Positions 27,105 through 35,169 of a DNA stretch of 64,000 nucleotides are shown here, piece after piece (the first letter of the stretch is position 1; each line of letters starts with the position of its first letter). The notes under the pieces were generated by a model. That model saw only the letters and a list, made by a program, of their open reading frames with translations. It had not been told where the DNA came from and searched no databases. Where the stretch lies: the NCBI GenBank assembly GCA_900545545.1, contig UQZO01000005.1, positions 62,001 to 126,000 of the forward strand, read 5' to 3'. The position numbers and the translations under genes were made by a program. This DNA is from an uncultured Subdoligranulum sp. GTDB lineage: Bacteria > Bacillota > Clostridia > Oscillospirales > Ruminococcaceae.

Positions 27105-27113
27105 ATTATACCA
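27105..27113 (-). promoter_or_regulatory. Extended -10 promoter of the pyrophosphatase
   Basis: Minus-strand TGGTATAAT (27105-27113), an extended -10; the -35 region (TCGCAA, 27128-27133) is poor. It is back to back with the typA promoter. Confidence 0.6.
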
Positions 27114-27136
27114 CACTTTTTTGCCCTTTGCGATTC

Positions 27137-27165
27137 TTGACAATAACCGCATTACAGCGTAAAAT
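27137..27165 (+). promoter_or_regulatory. Promoter of typA
   Basis: TTGACA (27137-27142) and TAAAAT (27160-27165), spacer 17. The leader has a small GGGGA/TCCCC hairpin at 27186-27199. Confidence 0.8.
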
Positions 27166-27233
27166 AGATGCTGTATGTGGATATTGGGGAAAGCTCCCCT
27201 TGTAACGCAAGTTCAAATAGAGAGGGAACGGAT

Positions 27234-29066
27234 ATGATTCAGGAAAATTTACGCAACGTCGCGATCATTGCCCACGTTGACCACGGCAAGACGACGCTGG
27301 TGGACCAGATGCTCAAGCAGTCTGGTGCCTTCCGCGCCAACCAGCAGGTGGCCGAGCGCGTGATGGACTCCGGCGACATCGAGCGTGAGCGCGGCATCAC
27401 GATTCTGGCCAAGAACTGCTCCTGTGTGTATGAGGGCGTCAAGATCAACATCGTCGACACCCCGGGCCACGCCGACTTCGGCGGCGAGGTGGAGCGCGTT
27501 CTGAAGATGGTCAACGGCGTTCTGCTGCTGGTGGACGCCGCCGAGGGCTGCATGCCCCAGACCCGCTTTGTTCTGCAGAAAGCCCTGCAGCAGAACCTGT
27601 CTCTGGTCATCGCGGTCAACAAGATCGACCGCCCCGACGCCCGCATCAAGGAAGTCATCGACGAGATTCTGGAACTGCTGATGGACCTGGGCGCCACCGA
27701 CGAGCAGCTGGACAGCCCCATGGTGTTCTGCTCCGGCCGTAACGGCACCGCCAGCTACGACTGGACCCACCCCGAGAACGGCACCGACCTGAAGCCCCTG
27801 TTCGATACCATCCTGAAGTACGTGCAGCCGCCGGAGGGCGAGCCCGACGAGCCGCTGCAGATGCTGGTTTCCAGTGTGGACTACAACGAGTTTGTGGGCC
27901 GCATGGGCGTGGGCCGCGTGCAGAACGGCGTCATCAAGGTTGGTTCCCCGGTGCAGGTCTGCGACTGGCACAACCCCGATGTGCATATGACCGGCCGCAT
28001 CACCAAGCTGTTTGACTTCAAGGCCAACGGCCGTGAGCCCATCGAGCAGGCGGTCGCCGGCGACATCGTCGCTTTTGCGGGTCTGCCCGATATCTCCATC
28101 GGCAACACCCTGTGCGATCCCAGCAAGGTGCAGCCCCTGCCCTTCGTCAAGATCAACGATCCCACGGTGGAGATGACCTTCTCAGTCAACGACTCCCCCT
28201 TTGCGGGCAAGGAAGGCAAGTACGTCACCTCCCGCCAGATCCGTGACCGCCTGATGCGCGAGCTGCTGAAGGACGTCGCCCTGAAGGTGGAAGATTCCGC
28301 CACCACCGACTCTTTCCGCGTCATGGGCCGTGGCGAAATGCACCTGTCCATCCTCATCGAGACCATGCGCCGTGAAGGCTACGAACTGCAGGTTTCTCCC
28401 CCGCACGTTCTGACCCACGAGGAGAACGGCAAGACCATGGAACCCATGGAGCGTGTTGTCATCGACGTGCCCGAAGTTTACCAGGGCAACGTCATGACCG
28501 CTCTGGGCGCACGCAAGGGCATCCTGATGAACATGCAGATGATGAACAGCCGTTCCCGTCTGGAGTTCCGTATGCCCAGCCGCGGCCTGTTCGGTTACCG
28601 CAGCCAGTTCCTCACCGATACCCACGGTGAAGGCATCATGAACACCATCTTCGACGGTTACGAAGAATGGTGCGGTGATATCCAGACCCGTTCCACCGGT
28701 TCTCTCATCAGCTTCGAGACCGGCGACGCCGTGACCTACGGTCTGTTCAACGCGCAGCAGCGCGGCACCCTGCTGGTCAACGCCGGTGAAAAGGTCTACG
28801 CCGGTGAGGTCGTGGGCTACACCCCCACGGGCGAGGACATCACCGTCAACGTCTGCAAAACCAAGCACCTGACCAATACCCGTGCTTCCGGCAGTGATGA
28901 CGCCCTGCGTCTGGTGCCGGTGAGCAAGTTCAGCCTGGAAGGCTGTCTGGAATTCCTGGCGCCCGACGAACTGCTGGAGGTCACCCCGGAGAACCTGCGT
29001 ATCCGCAAGCGCATCCTGGACCATGACCTGCGCATGAAGGCTGCCAGCAAGAAGAACAAGGGCTAA
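27234..29066 (+). CDS. typA: Translational GTPase TypA/BipA
   Basis: 610 residues. The G domain has AHVDHGKTTL (G1), RGITI (G2), DTPGHADF (G3) and NKIDRPDA (G4); domains resembling EF-G III and V follow, with the family block RLEFRMPSRGLFGYRSQ and the C-terminal TypA domain. It binds 70S ribosomes, aids assembly of the large subunit and matters at low temperature and under stress. ATG 27234 follows GAGGGAAC; upstream in-frame codons have no ribosome site. Single gene with promoter and strong terminator. Confidence 0.97.
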   Translation: MIQENLRNVAIIAHVDHGKTTLVDQMLKQSGAFRANQQVAERVMDSGDIERERGITILAKNCSCVYEGVKINIVDTPGHADFGGEVERVLKMVNGVLLLVDAAEGCMPQTRFVLQKALQQNLSLVIAVNKIDRPDARIKEVIDEILELLMDLGATDEQLDSPMVFCSGRNGTASYDWTHPENGTDLKPLFDTILKYVQPPEGEPDEPLQMLVSSVDYNEFVGRMGVGRVQNGVIKVGSPVQVCDWHNPDVHMTGRITKLFDFKANGREPIEQAVAGDIVAFAGLPDISIGNTLCDPSKVQPLPFVKINDPTVEMTFSVNDSPFAGKEGKYVTSRQIRDRLMRELLKDVALKVEDSATTDSFRVMGRGEMHLSILIETMRREGYELQVSPPHVLTHEENGKTMEPMERVVIDVPEVYQGNVMTALGARKGILMNMQMMNSRSRLEFRMPSRGLFGYRSQFLTDTHGEGIMNTIFDGYEEWCGDIQTRSTGSLISFETGDAVTYGLFNAQQRGTLLVNAGEKVYAGEVVGYTPTGEDITVNVCKTKHLTNTRASGSDDALRLVPVSKFSLEGCLEFLAPDELLEVTPENLRIRKRILDHDLRMKAASKKNKG

Positions 29067-29072
29067 GACATC

Positions 29073-29092
29073 GTCGGCACATGTTCCGCCGA
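29073..29092 (+). repeat. R2 palindromic repeat
   Basis: GTCGGCACATGTTCCGCCGA, one base longer than the copies at 17895 and 34432, enclosed by CATCGT and ACGATG arms, seven bases after the typA stop. Confidence 0.75.
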
Positions 29093-29115
29093 TGACGATG
29101 AAATCGTAATACAGC

Positions 29116-29145
29116 AACACCCCCGGCCGGATGGCCGGGGGTGTT
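29116..29145. terminator. Bidirectional terminator of typA and the lipoprotein pair
   Basis: AACACCCCCGGCC / GGCCGGGGGTGTT, 13-bp stem with a GGAT loop and T runs. Confidence 0.92.
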
Positions 29146-29155
29146 TTTTATTTCG

Positions 29156-30352
29156 TCAGGAGGTCCCGGTACAGGGGACCACCGGCGTCCAGTCGGTGGA
29201 ACCGGCCAGATAGTCCTCGGTGGAAATGAAGGCAAAGTTGCTGACGACATAAGGTTCCGTACCCACCGCCACCATCACCTGATCCTGACCCACAAACAGT
29301 TCCGGCCAGCCGTTGGTCCCGGTGATGTGGGGCATTTCATACACCTGCCCATCGGCCAAATCATAGATCCACAGGCTGCCCTCGCTACCGCCCATGAGCC
29401 AGCGCAGGCTGCCGTTCTGGGTGAAGGTCCAGGTGCTCCGTTCATTGCCCGGTTGGCCGGGCAGGGCCTGCCAGTCGGTACCGTCGGCGGCACAGCTTTC
29501 CGTTCCGCCAATAGTTCCATCCCCCGCAAACCAGTCAAAGTACAGCCGGTCCCCGGCCATGCCCAAAAGAGAATAGCGCTTTTTGCTGCCGTCGGGCTGC
29601 TGGATGCCGTAATAGGGCGTTTGCCAGATCGTTTCCAGTTCGCCGGTGGCCGGGTCATACCAGTCGTATTCCGCCGTGGCATTCTGGCACACTGCCTCGT
29701 ACTGTTCCCAGTTCCGGGAATCAGGCAGCGGCACATCGGTGATCAGGCGCATCAACAGAAAACGATCTTCCCCCACAGCGTAAATACTCTGGGTCTGATC
29801 GGGCAGTTCCAACAGCGTGAATTCACCGGTTGCCAGGTTCAGGCGAACCCCTTTTTTGTGGCTATCGGGGTAGGTATAGTCAAAATCATAGGCACTGTAC
29901 TCGTCCGCGTAATCGGGCATAAAGTTCCCCCTTAGCGGCACAACCCGGGCTTCCCCGCCGTTTTGGGGCACCTGGTACATGGAATCATTGGCAAACACAC
30001 AGATGCTGTTTTCATAAGGCACCACTGAAGAACTCTCCTGAAGCGGCGCCTCTATCGAGAACAGGCAGCTGCGCCGGGCGGTGGTCAGGTCTACCTGCAG
30101 CAGTTGAAGCACCGGAGCATCTTCCTCCTGCCATGCAAACACCGTATTGTACACCGCGTCCGCCGTGGATTCCCGATAGTTCACCACCCGCAGATGTCCC
30201 ACCGGGAAAGCCGCCGTTTCCGCCGCGCCGGTTTCCGCTGTCTGCGCATTTTCAACAGTGTTGTTGAAAGTTTCTTTGTTTCCCGATGCCGCCGGGGCGC
30301 AGGCAGAAAGACAAAAAGCCAGCGCCAGCAGCACAAACAGGGATTTTTTCAT
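29156..30352 (-). CDS. Lipoprotein of unknown function, tandem copy 2
   Basis: 398 residues with a lipoprotein signal (MKKSLFVLLALAFCLSAC, lipobox LSAC), so the mature protein is anchored outside the membrane. The body is rich in short strands and in repeated aromatic and glycine turns (for example YYGIQQPDGS, LYFDWFAGDG, GSEGSLWIYDLADGQVYEM), which looks like a beta-propeller. It is paralogous to the next gene upstream (shared block NAT-EY-W-DPA-G--ET with PYYG). No enzyme motif recognised. The two genes are 21 bases apart and form an operon. AAGGAG lies before ATG 30352. Confidence 0.8.
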   Translation of the reverse strand: MKKSLFVLLALAFCLSACAPAASGNKETFNNTVENAQTAETGAAETAAFPVGHLRVVNYRESTADAVYNTVFAWQEEDAPVLQLLQVDLTTARRSCLFSIEAPLQESSSVVPYENSICVFANDSMYQVPQNGGEARVVPLRGNFMPDYADEYSAYDFDYTYPDSHKKGVRLNLATGEFTLLELPDQTQSIYAVGEDRFLLMRLITDVPLPDSRNWEQYEAVCQNATAEYDWYDPATGELETIWQTPYYGIQQPDGSKKRYSLLGMAGDRLYFDWFAGDGTIGGTESCAADGTDWQALPGQPGNERSTWTFTQNGSLRWLMGGSEGSLWIYDLADGQVYEMPHITGTNGWPELFVGQDQVMVAVGTEPYVVSNFAFISTEDYLAGSTDWTPVVPCTGTS

Positions 30353-30373
30353 CGTCGGGCTCCTTTCTGTGGG

Positions 30374-31576
30374 TTAGTCCTCCGCCGGCGTAACATCGGT
30401 GCCGGTAAAATTACCCGCCAGATAATCCATCTCGGACACCAGGCAATAGGTGATTCCTTTTTCCAGGCTTCTGTCGAACTTTGCCAGCAGTACACGGCCA
30501 TCATCGGTCAATGCCACCGGGTCGATCAGTTCCTCCTCCGTCTTGGCCGGGACCTCATATTGGGTGCTGTCCGCCAGGCGGTAGATAATCTGTGTTTTTC
30601 CGGTACTGTGCACAAACCACTGGATTTCGCCCTTTTGCTTGAGGGGATTTGCGCCTTCCTGGGCGGCAAACACCGTTTGGGCCCCGCTGCCATCCAGCGC
30701 GCAGCATTCTATACGGCCGTTCGCGTACCCGGCGCCCTGTAACGACGCACGGAAAAAGTAGAGTTTGCCATCGGCTTTGCCCAGATAGGTACGGACCTGC
30801 TCCAACCCGGTTTCTTCTCTGTCACCATAGTAGGGTTCTTCCAGCACTGTTTCCACCGAACCGTCGGCGGGGTCCCACCAGGCATATTCCACCGTGGCAT
30901 TCTGCAAGGCGGCGGTACGCTGCTCCTCCCCCTGCAAAGAGGACATGGGCAGGTCGCTGTGCAGCCGGGTGATCAGAAGCCGGCTGCCGTCCGCATCACA
31001 GATATCGGTGGTCTGCGCGGGCAGGCTGGTTTCCTCCACCTCACCAGTGGCCGGGTCCAGCCGCCGCATGACCGTGTACTCGTTGTACCCTGCCGGGAAC
31101 AGATAGAGATACCGGTCGTCCAGATAACCGATGTAGTACGCATCCCCCAGCGGCACCGTCCGTGTATCCCCGCTTACAAGATCCCGACTGTAGAGGATCT
31201 GGCTTTTCTCTGAACGCAGGATATAATGCAGCGTATCCCCTTGCACAAAACAGTTTTGAAAGAAGGCGGCCGGTTCCCCGGTATCAAAGAGGCGGCGCTG
31301 CTGTGCCGTGGTGTAGTCGATCTGCTGGATATACCCCTTGTCGGCGTAATTGCCCCCGTTTCCTTCCACCCCTTGCAGATACCGAACGGTGCCGGTGTTG
31401 TCGCAATCGTCCATGCGGCGCAAGGTGCCGACGATGGCCGTGGCCTCCGCAGATTCCACCGTCGATGCGGTTTCTTCTGTGACGGCAGCGGGCGCTTCGG
31501 ATTCCGGCACGGTGGCCGCGCCGCAGGCCGAAAGGCAGAAGGCCAGGGCCAGCAGGGAAAACAAAGCTCGTTTCAT
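30374..31576 (-). CDS. Lipoprotein of unknown function, tandem copy 1
   Basis: 400 residues. ATG 31576 starts the signal MKRALFSLLALAFCLSAC; an ATG 18 bases upstream overlaps the GGAGGAG ribosome site and is rejected. Acidic, threonine/alanine-rich linker after the lipid Cys, then a strand-rich, propeller-like body with NATVEYAWWDPADGS and ALDGSGAQTVF. Paralogue of the downstream gene. Similar proteins are annotated only as domain-of-unknown-function or as DUF5050-like; I do not assign a function. A clear promoter was not found in 31577-31690. Confidence 0.8.
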   Translation of the reverse strand: MKRALFSLLALAFCLSACGAATVPESEAPAAVTEETASTVESAEATAIVGTLRRMDDCDNTGTVRYLQGVEGNGGNYADKGYIQQIDYTTAQQRRLFDTGEPAAFFQNCFVQGDTLHYILRSEKSQILYSRDLVSGDTRTVPLGDAYYIGYLDDRYLYLFPAGYNEYTVMRRLDPATGEVEETSLPAQTTDICDADGSRLLITRLHSDLPMSSLQGEEQRTAALQNATVEYAWWDPADGSVETVLEEPYYGDREETGLEQVRTYLGKADGKLYFFRASLQGAGYANGRIECCALDGSGAQTVFAAQEGANPLKQKGEIQWFVHSTGKTQIIYRLADSTQYEVPAKTEEELIDPVALTDDGRVLLAKFDRSLEKGITYCLVSEMDYLAGNFTGTDVTPAED

Positions 31577-31690
31577 GAGACAACTCCTCCTCATATAATG
31601 ATTTTATGGTTCCAGTATGATACCCCTTTGTATCGGAGTTGTACCAAAATCTGCCTTTTCCGGCTTTGGTGCAAAGTTTTTTTCACGCAA

Positions 31691-31730
31691 AACAGCCGCA
31701 CCGCAGCGGGTATGCTGCGGTGCGGCTGTT
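31691..31730. terminator. Terminator downstream of tRNA-Pro
   Basis: AACAGCCGCACCGCAGC / GCTGCGGTGCGGCTGTT, 17-bp perfect stem with a 6-base loop, seven bases after the tRNA 3' end. Confidence 0.85.
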
Positions 31731-31736
31731 AAAAAG

Positions 31737-31812
31737 TCCGGGTGACAGGATTCGAACCTGCGAAATCTCCTGGTCCCAAACCAGGCGCGATACCAAGCTT
31801 CGCCACACCCGG
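31737..31812 (-). tRNA. tRNA-Pro(TGG)
   Basis: 76 bases fold as a cloverleaf: acceptor CCGGGTG / CACCCGG with discriminator A, D-arm with TTGGTA, anticodon stem CCTGG / CCAGG with loop TTTGGGA (anticodon TGG), and T-arm GCAGG-TTCGAAT-CCTGT. CCA is not encoded. It has its own promoter and terminator. Confidence 0.97.
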
Positions 31813-31831
31813 GCGCAATCTTGACTGAACT

Positions 31832-31861
31832 ATTATAGTACGGGGAACCGGGTCGCGTCAA
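31832..31861 (-). promoter_or_regulatory. Promoter of tRNA-Pro
   Basis: Minus-strand TTGACG (31856-31861) and TATAAT (31832-31837), spacer 18, ending 20 bases before the tRNA. Confidence 0.75.
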
Positions 31862-31875
31862 GGGGAAACGCGCTA

Positions 31876-31917
31876 TGTGACCTCATCACAGAAAACGACA
31901 GACGCAGGGTGTATACT
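31876..31917 (+). promoter_or_regulatory. trxA promoter with a Crp/Fnr-type dyad near -41
   Basis: TGTGA (31876-31880) and TCACA (31886-31890) form a dyad; TATACT (31912-31917) is the -10 and no good -35 is present. With a start near 31924 the dyad is centred at about -41, the class II activator position. The spacer is 5 bases, one less than the Crp consensus, which weakens the call. Confidence 0.5.
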
Positions 31918-31951
31918 AGAGCCACAACAAGAGAATAAGGAGGACAAAACA

Positions 31952-32266
31952 ATGTCTGTACTGCATATTACGAAAGAAAACTTCAACGCTGAGGTTGTGA
32001 ACTCCGACCGTCCGGTTCTGCTGGATTTCTGGGCCACCTGGTGCGGCCCCTGCCGTATGGTAGGCCCGCTGGTGGAGGAGATCGCCGCCGAGCATCCCGA
32101 AATCAAGGTAGGCAAGATCAACGTGGATGAGCAGCCCGAGCTGGCCGCCCAGTTCCAGATCATGAGCATCCCCACCCTGATGGTGGTGAAAAGCGGCAAG
32201 ATCACCCAGCGCGTGGTTGGCGCCCGCCCCAAGGCCCAGATCCTGGCGCTGGTACAGGAGGGCTGA
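31952..32266 (+). CDS. trxA: Thioredoxin
   Basis: 104-residue classical thioredoxin: FWATWCGPCRMV holds the CGPC redox pair, and the cis-proline is in MSIPTLMV. Cytosolic disulfide reductant for reductases and peroxidases. ATG 31952 follows AAGGAGG at 9 bases. It starts an operon with a single-domain rhodanese (3-base gap) and a CoA-disulfide reductase/rhodanese fusion (1-base gap), suggesting a role in reducing persulfides or in thiol redox balance. The promoter lacks a -35 but has a Crp/Fnr-like dyad. Confidence 0.97.
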   Translation: MSVLHITKENFNAEVVNSDRPVLLDFWATWCGPCRMVGPLVEEIAAEHPEIKVGKINVDEQPELAAQFQIMSIPTLMVVKSGKITQRVVGARPKAQILALVQEG

Positions 32267-32269
32267 ACC

Positions 32270-32590
32270 ATGGGTTTCTTTGATTTTCTGCGCGGGCCGG
32301 ACATGGATGCCGGTGTGGAGCAGTTCCGCCAGACCCCCGGCGCCCTGCTGCTGGATGTGCGCACCGAGGGTGAGTACGCCGAGGGGCACATTTCCGGGGC
32401 GAAGAATCTGCCGCTGCAATCGCTGGCGGGCATCGCTACAGTGGCCCCTGCCAAGGATACCCCGCTGTTTCTCTACTGCCGCAGCGGCGCCCGCAGCAGC
32501 CAGGCTGCCAGCCAGCTGCAGCGCATGGGCTACACCCGGGTGACCAACATCGGCGGGATCATGAACTATCAGGGAAAGGTGGAACGGTAA
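32270..32590 (+). CDS. Single-domain rhodanese-like protein
   Basis: 106 residues. Rhodanese fold with LLLDVRTEGEYAEGHISGA and the active-site loop CRSGARSS, whose Cys carries the persulfide; IGGIMNYQGKVE closes the domain. No signal peptide, so it is cytosolic. It probably moves sulfane sulfur between small thiols or to the next gene product, which ends in a second rhodanese domain. ATG 32270 is 3 bases after the trxA stop. Confidence 0.92.
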   Translation: MGFFDFLRGPDMDAGVEQFRQTPGALLLDVRTEGEYAEGHISGAKNLPLQSLAGIATVAPAKDTPLFLYCRSGARSSQAASQLQRMGYTRVTNIGGIMNYQGKVER

Positions 32591-32591
32591 G

Positions 32592-34283
32592 ATGAAAGTC
32601 GTCATCGTGGGCGGTGTGGCAGGCGGTGCCACCGCGGCAGCCCGGCTTCGCCGGCTGGACGAAACCGCCGAGATCGTGGTGTTTGAGCGGTCGGGGTTCA
32701 TCTCCTATGCCAACTGCGGTCTGCCTTACTACATCGGCGGCGTGATCGAGGATGAGGCCGAACTGACGCTGCAAACCCCGGAGAGTTTTTATGAGCGGTT
32801 CCGGGTACAGGTCAAGGTCCGCCACGAGGTCACGGCCATCGACCGTGCCGCCAAGACGGTGACGGTACGCGATCTTACCACCGGCAGAGTTTTCACCGAA
32901 GTCTACGACAAATTGCTGCTGGCCCCCGGTGCCAGACCCACCCAGCCCGCGCTGCCCGGCGTGGGGCTGGACCGGCTGTTCACCCTGCGCACCGTGGAGG
33001 ACACCCTGCGCATCCGCCGTTTTGTGGATGAACAGCACCCCCAATCGGTGGTACTGGCGGGCGGCGGGTTCATCGGGCTGGAACTGGCCGAGAACCTGCG
33101 GGAGCGGGGCCTGGATGTGACCATTGCACAGCGGCCCCGCCAGCTGATGGCCCCCTTTGACGCCGACATGGCGGCGCTGATCCACCGGGAAGTCCGCGCC
33201 CACGGCGTACATCTGGCCCTGGGCCACACGGTGGAAGGCTTTGCTGAAACCAACGGCGGCGTGGAGGTACTGCTCAAAGACGAGCAGCCGCTGCGGGCCG
33301 ACATGGTGGTGCTGGCCATCGGTGTAACGCCGGACAGCCGGCTGGCCGCCGACGCCGGGCTGGAGCTGGGGCTCAAGGGCAGCATTGCGGTCAACGACCG
33401 GATGCAGACCTCCGACCCGGACATTTATGCCGTAGGCGACGCCGTACAGGTACGCCACTTCGTCAGCGGGCAGCCCGCCCTCATCGCGCTGGCGGGTCCT
33501 GCCAACAAACAGGGCCGCATTGCCGCCGACAACATCGCCGGCGGTGACAGTCACTTCAAGGGTTCCCAGGGCAGCTCGGTGCTGAAGATCTTTGGCCTGA
33601 CCGCCGCCGCCACCGGCCTGAACGAGGGCGCTGCCCGCCGGGCGGGTCTGGACACCGACGCCGTGGTGCTTTCCCCCATGAACCACGCCGGGTACTATCC
33701 GGGCGGCCAGGTGATGACGATGAAGGTCATCTTTGAGCGGCGCACCGGCAAGATTCTGGGTGCGCAGATCATCGGTTCCGACGGTGTGGACAAGCGCATC
33801 GATGTACTGGCCACTGCCATCCGGGCCGGTATGAGTGCCTACGACCTGACCGAGCTGGACCTGGCCTATGCGCCGCCCTATTCCTCGGCCAAGGACCCGG
33901 TGAACATGGCGGGCTATATGATCGAAAACCTGCTCACCGGCAGGGTACGGCAGTTCCGTCTGGATGACCTGGCCGCCCTGCCCCGGGACGGCAGCGTGAC
34001 GCTGGTGGATGCCCGCACCCCCGGCGAATACCGCCGGGGCCATGCGGACGGGTTTATCAACCTGCCGCTGGACGAACTGCGGCAGCACCTGGCAGAACTG
34101 GACCCCGCCAAGCCCGTGTATGTCATGTGCCAGAGCGGCCTGCGCAGCTATCTGGCCTGCCGCATCCTGGCCCAGCACGGTTTTACCTGCTACAACTTTA
34201 CGGGTGGCTACCGTTTTTATGAAGCCGTAGCCACCGACCACCGCCAGAGCCAGCAGGCGTTTGCCTGCGGCATGGACAAATAA
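32592..34283 (+). CDS. CoA-disulfide reductase with C-terminal rhodanese domain (CoADR-RHD)
   Basis: 563 residues. FAD-binding VIVGGVAGGATAAARLRR at the start, the single redox Cys in SYANCGLPYY (near residue 43), NAD-binding GGGFIGLELAENL and the second FAD motif DIYAVGDA, then a dimerisation domain. A rhodanese domain follows from about 455 with the active Cys in CQSGLRS. Known enzymes of this architecture reduce CoA disulfide, CoA persulfide or polysulfide with NAD(P)H. Start ATG is one base after the rhodanese stop. Last gene of the trxA operon, followed by a strong terminator. Confidence 0.95.
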   Translation: MKVVIVGGVAGGATAAARLRRLDETAEIVVFERSGFISYANCGLPYYIGGVIEDEAELTLQTPESFYERFRVQVKVRHEVTAIDRAAKTVTVRDLTTGRVFTEVYDKLLLAPGARPTQPALPGVGLDRLFTLRTVEDTLRIRRFVDEQHPQSVVLAGGGFIGLELAENLRERGLDVTIAQRPRQLMAPFDADMAALIHREVRAHGVHLALGHTVEGFAETNGGVEVLLKDEQPLRADMVVLAIGVTPDSRLAADAGLELGLKGSIAVNDRMQTSDPDIYAVGDAVQVRHFVSGQPALIALAGPANKQGRIAADNIAGGDSHFKGSQGSSVLKIFGLTAAATGLNEGAARRAGLDTDAVVLSPMNHAGYYPGGQVMTMKVIFERRTGKILGAQIIGSDGVDKRIDVLATAIRAGMSAYDLTELDLAYAPPYSSAKDPVNMAGYMIENLLTGRVRQFRLDDLAALPRDGSVTLVDARTPGEYRRGHADGFINLPLDELRQHLAELDPAKPVYVMCQSGLRSYLACRILAQHGFTCYNFTGGYRFYEAVATDHRQSQQAFACGMDK

Positions 34284-34297
34284 TCTTGCTTCAAAAG

Positions 34298-34346
34298 GGA
34301 GGTTCGGATTCAGCGGCTGCGCCGCATCTCCTGCACCTCCCTCTTG
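34298..34346 (+). repeat. R1 palindromic repeat
   Basis: GGGAGGTTCGGATTCAGCGG, then ctgcGCCGCATCTCCTGC, then ACCTCCCTC. Outer arms GGGAGGT and ACCTCCC and inner arms GCGGC and GCCGC pair. Matches the copy at 25282-25330, here on the plus strand just after the CoADR stop. Confidence 0.75.
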
Positions 34347-34361
34347 GACACCCACCATCAC

Positions 34362-34411
34362 AAAAAAACGCGTTCTTGTGCCGTATTCCGGCGACTCGAA
34401 CGCGTTTTTTT
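34362..34411. terminator. Bidirectional terminator between CoADR-RHD and the Crp/Fnr gene
   Basis: AAAAAAACGCGTTC / GAACGCGTTTTTTT, 14-bp stem with A and T runs built in; the 22-base loop contains a GCCG/CGGC mini-stem. Confidence 0.88.
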
Positions 34412-34431
34412 GTTCTAGCAGTATCCTGATT

Positions 34432-34450
34432 GTCGGCACATGTCCGCCGA
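34432..34450 (+). repeat. R2 palindromic repeat
   Basis: GTCGGCACATGTCCGCCGA, identical to 17895-17913, between the terminator and the stop of the Crp/Fnr gene. Confidence 0.75.
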
Positions 34451-34463
34451 CCAGGATAATATT

Positions 34464-35123
34464 TTATTTTTCCGCCAGGGTCTGCAGGCGGGCGGTGTCC
34501 AGCAGTTCCACACTGCCGCGGGACAGTCTGACCAGCCCCTCTCCCTGGAAATACCGCAGCATCCGGGTGACAACCTCCCGCGGAGACCCCAGGTGATGCC
34601 CGATGGTTTCGTGGGTGATTTTCAGCGTGGTGCTGCCGTCCAGCGCGCTTTCCTCCAGCAGGAACGCTGCCAGTCGTTTATCGAAACTTTTCCACAGGAT
34701 CTGCTCAATGAGCCACATCACGTCGGAGAAGCGTTCCGCCATGATCTCGTTGGTGTAGTTGGCCACCGGGGCGGATTCCTCCATCAGCTGCTTGTAGCGC
34801 TGGGCCGGGATCTGCCAGAATTCGGCATCCTTCTCAACCTCGATGGTCACATCATACTGCAGCCCCCGCAGGATGCAGGATGCCGACATCAGGCAAAAAT
34901 CCCGCGGAAACAGCCGGTAAAGGGTGACCTCCCGCCCTTCGTCCGAGAGGATGTACACCCGCAGCTGCCCCGTGCGCACCAGCAGAAAACCGATGCAGTC
35001 CGCCGAGCCGTTGTGCAGCACGGTCCCCTCGGGTACGCTGCGCAGGGCAGCGCCACCGGCCAGCGTCTGCTGCTGGGCCGGGGTGAGTTTATCCCATATG
35101 GGAAAATATTCTGAAAATTCCAT
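34464..35123 (-). CDS. Crp/Fnr-family transcriptional regulator
   Basis: 219 residues: cyclic-nucleotide-binding beta roll (about 15-115), a long dimerisation helix and a C-terminal winged helix. The recognition helix reads SPREVVTRML; its Arg, Glu and second Arg fall at the same spacing as R180, E181 and R185 of Crp, which contact TGTGA half-sites. There is no Fnr-type N-terminal Cys cluster, and the cAMP-pocket residues of Crp are not evident, so the ligand is unknown. ATG 35123 follows GGGAGGAA. It converges on the trxA operon, whose promoter has a TGTGA dyad, making that operon a candidate target. Confidence 0.92.
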   Translation of the reverse strand: MEFSEYFPIWDKLTPAQQQTLAGGAALRSVPEGTVLHNGSADCIGFLLVRTGQLRVYILSDEGREVTLYRLFPRDFCLMSASCILRGLQYDVTIEVEKDAEFWQIPAQRYKQLMEESAPVANYTNEIMAERFSDVMWLIEQILWKSFDKRLAAFLLEESALDGSTTLKITHETIGHHLGSPREVVTRMLRYFQGEGLVRLSRGSVELLDTARLQTLAEK

Positions 35124-35169
35124 CGGCGGTTCCTCCCTGCCGTTAGCTTATCGTATTTTGGGGCGTTCG

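Noticed and set aside
31577..31690. Promoter for the lipoprotein pair
   Set aside because: TATCAT-like hexamers exist, but none has a -35 at a proper distance, so none was listed.
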